Position numbers and translations under genes: made by a program. This document shows positions 5,001 to 5,566 of a DNA stretch of 5,566 nucleotides, piece by piece; within the stretch, counting starts at the first letter, position 1, and each line of letters opens with the position of its first letter. The notes under the pieces were generated by a model, which did no database searches, was not told the origin of the DNA, and was given only the letters and a program-made list of their open reading frames with translations. The DNA is from an uncultured Leucobacter sp. Lineage in GTDB: Bacteria > Actinomycetota > Actinomycetes > Actinomycetales > Microbacteriaceae. The stretch lies in assembly GCA_945952575.1 (NCBI GenBank), contig CAMFIY010000204.1:1-5566 (forward strand), in the 5' to 3' direction.

Positions 5001-5566
5001 CTACGCGGCCTCGACCGCGGTGATCGCACTGACCGGCAGCGTGCGCTCGACACCGGCGGCCTGGTCGGTGGCGCGCAGACGCCCGCTCGCGAGCGAGACC
5101 GGCAGCAGCACGAACGTGCGCTCCTCCGGCCCGCCCGTCGCGGTGACGCGGACGGGGCTGCGATCCCGGATCGCGAGCTCGAGCCGATGCGTCAGCTCCC
5201 CCGCTCCGGAGTTCGCGCTGGCCGCGGAATGGATCCGATCGACCGCGGCTTCGAGGAGCAGCGCCGCCGGATCCGACGCCGCGGCTGCGGGATCGTCGAC
5301 GACGGGGGCTCCGGCGCCGGCGCGCGGGCCGTCCGCCGGGTAGCCGGGCTCCGGGTCGATCCGGGCGCCGACGTGATCCAGCCAGGCGGCCATCCGCGGA
5401 TCCTCAGGTCGCTTCGCGGCCGGCGCGCGCTGCAGGTCGCTCAGCAGGAAGTCGAGGGGCTGCGGGATCCCGGTCAGCGAGAGCCGCTCCAGCAGATCCC
5501 GGATCGAGCCGATGCCGTAGCCCAGGCGCAGGGCCCGGCTCAACGAACCCGGGCTCAGCCGGAGCG
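5001..5566 (-). CDS. Helicase-associated domain protein, C-terminal part (5' end outside window)
   Basis: The last 187 residues of a longer protein; the frame is open to the window edge (LRLSPGSLSRALRLGYGIG), so the start lies beyond 5566. The TTG at 5543 inside this segment is not a credible start because family-like sequence continues before it. The part LSPGSLSRALRLGYG...LERLS...IPQPLDFLLSDL matches the helicase-associated (XPB/Ssl2 N-terminal-like) proteins found next to XPB genes in actinobacteria, where SPxSLxRAL and PQ-L-YLI-D are the recurring motifs. Residues about 45-115 are Pro/Ala/Asp-rich and look linker-like. Residues 125-183 form a short strand-rich region (VRVTATGGPEERTFVLLPV, then GRLRATDQAAGVERTLPVSAI) that resembles the WYL-like barrel ending in this family. 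It is probably a partner or regulator of XPB; no catalytic motif is visible in this part. It shares strand with XPB, 80 bp apart. Confidence 0.8.
   Translation of the reverse strand, partial: LRLSPGSLSRALRLGYGIGSIRDLLERLSLTGIPQPLDFLLSDLQRAPAAKRPEDPRMAAWLDHVGARIDPEPGYPADGPRAGAGAPVVDDPAAAASDPAALLLEAAVDRIHSAASANSGAGELTHRLELAIRDRSPVRVTATGGPEERTFVLLPVSLASGRLRATDQAAGVERTLPVSAITAVEAA

Noticed and set aside
3676..5343. Very long + strand open frame (555 codons) opposite XPB and the helicase-associated gene
   Set aside because: It crosses two real genes and the XPB promoter, and its translation is a low-complexity Arg/Leu/Asp/His-rich string without recognisable domains.

Overview
The window is GC-rich DNA from a high-GC Gram-positive bacterium. 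The gene families, the TANNNT-type -10 elements placed right at start codons, and the Ala/Arg/Gly-rich proteins suggest an actinobacterium, most likely Microbacteriaceae (Leucobacter-like). That family-level placement is inference. The first 48 bases are not biological: they are the end of an Illumina P7 adapter, an 8-base i7 index and the complete Nextera read-2 transposase adapter. Position 1 is therefore almost certainly a contig end, and the first gene is cut off there.

Layout from left to right. A 5'-truncated VIT1/CCC1-family iron/manganese transporter (50-757, +) converges on an NAD(P)-binding epimerase/reductase of the extended SDR type (789-1823, -). A 146-bp divergent intergenic region follows (1824-1969), with an imperfect inverted repeat and a -10 element. 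Next comes a two-gene + strand operon: an alkyltransferase-like (ATL) protein without the catalytic cysteine (1970-2326), then a protein resembling a LysR effector domain with no DNA-binding domain (2323-3207), coupled to the first by a 4-base GTGA overlap. The operon converges, over a GC-rich hairpin, on a complete bacterial XPB helicase (3262-4920, -). Upstream of XPB lies an 80-bp region with a clear -10 and several short repeats, then the 3' part of a helicase-associated protein (5001-5566, -) that runs off the right edge.

Working together: XPB and the helicase-associated protein form a neighbour pair that I recall from other actinobacteria. ATL proteins are known to flag O6-alkylguanine for nucleotide excision repair, and XPB is a repair/transcription helicase in eukaryotes and archaea. 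The right two-thirds of the window can therefore be read as a small DNA-damage neighbourhood, although co-function of the two convergent units is only inference. The transporter and the epimerase have no obvious link to it.

I found no RNA gene, CRISPR array, genuine insertion sequence, phage gene or clear new system. The most solid unusual observation is technical (adapter carry-over creating a false protein N-terminus). The most interesting biological leads are the HTH-less LysR-like protein coupled to ATL and the repeat-rich XPB promoter.
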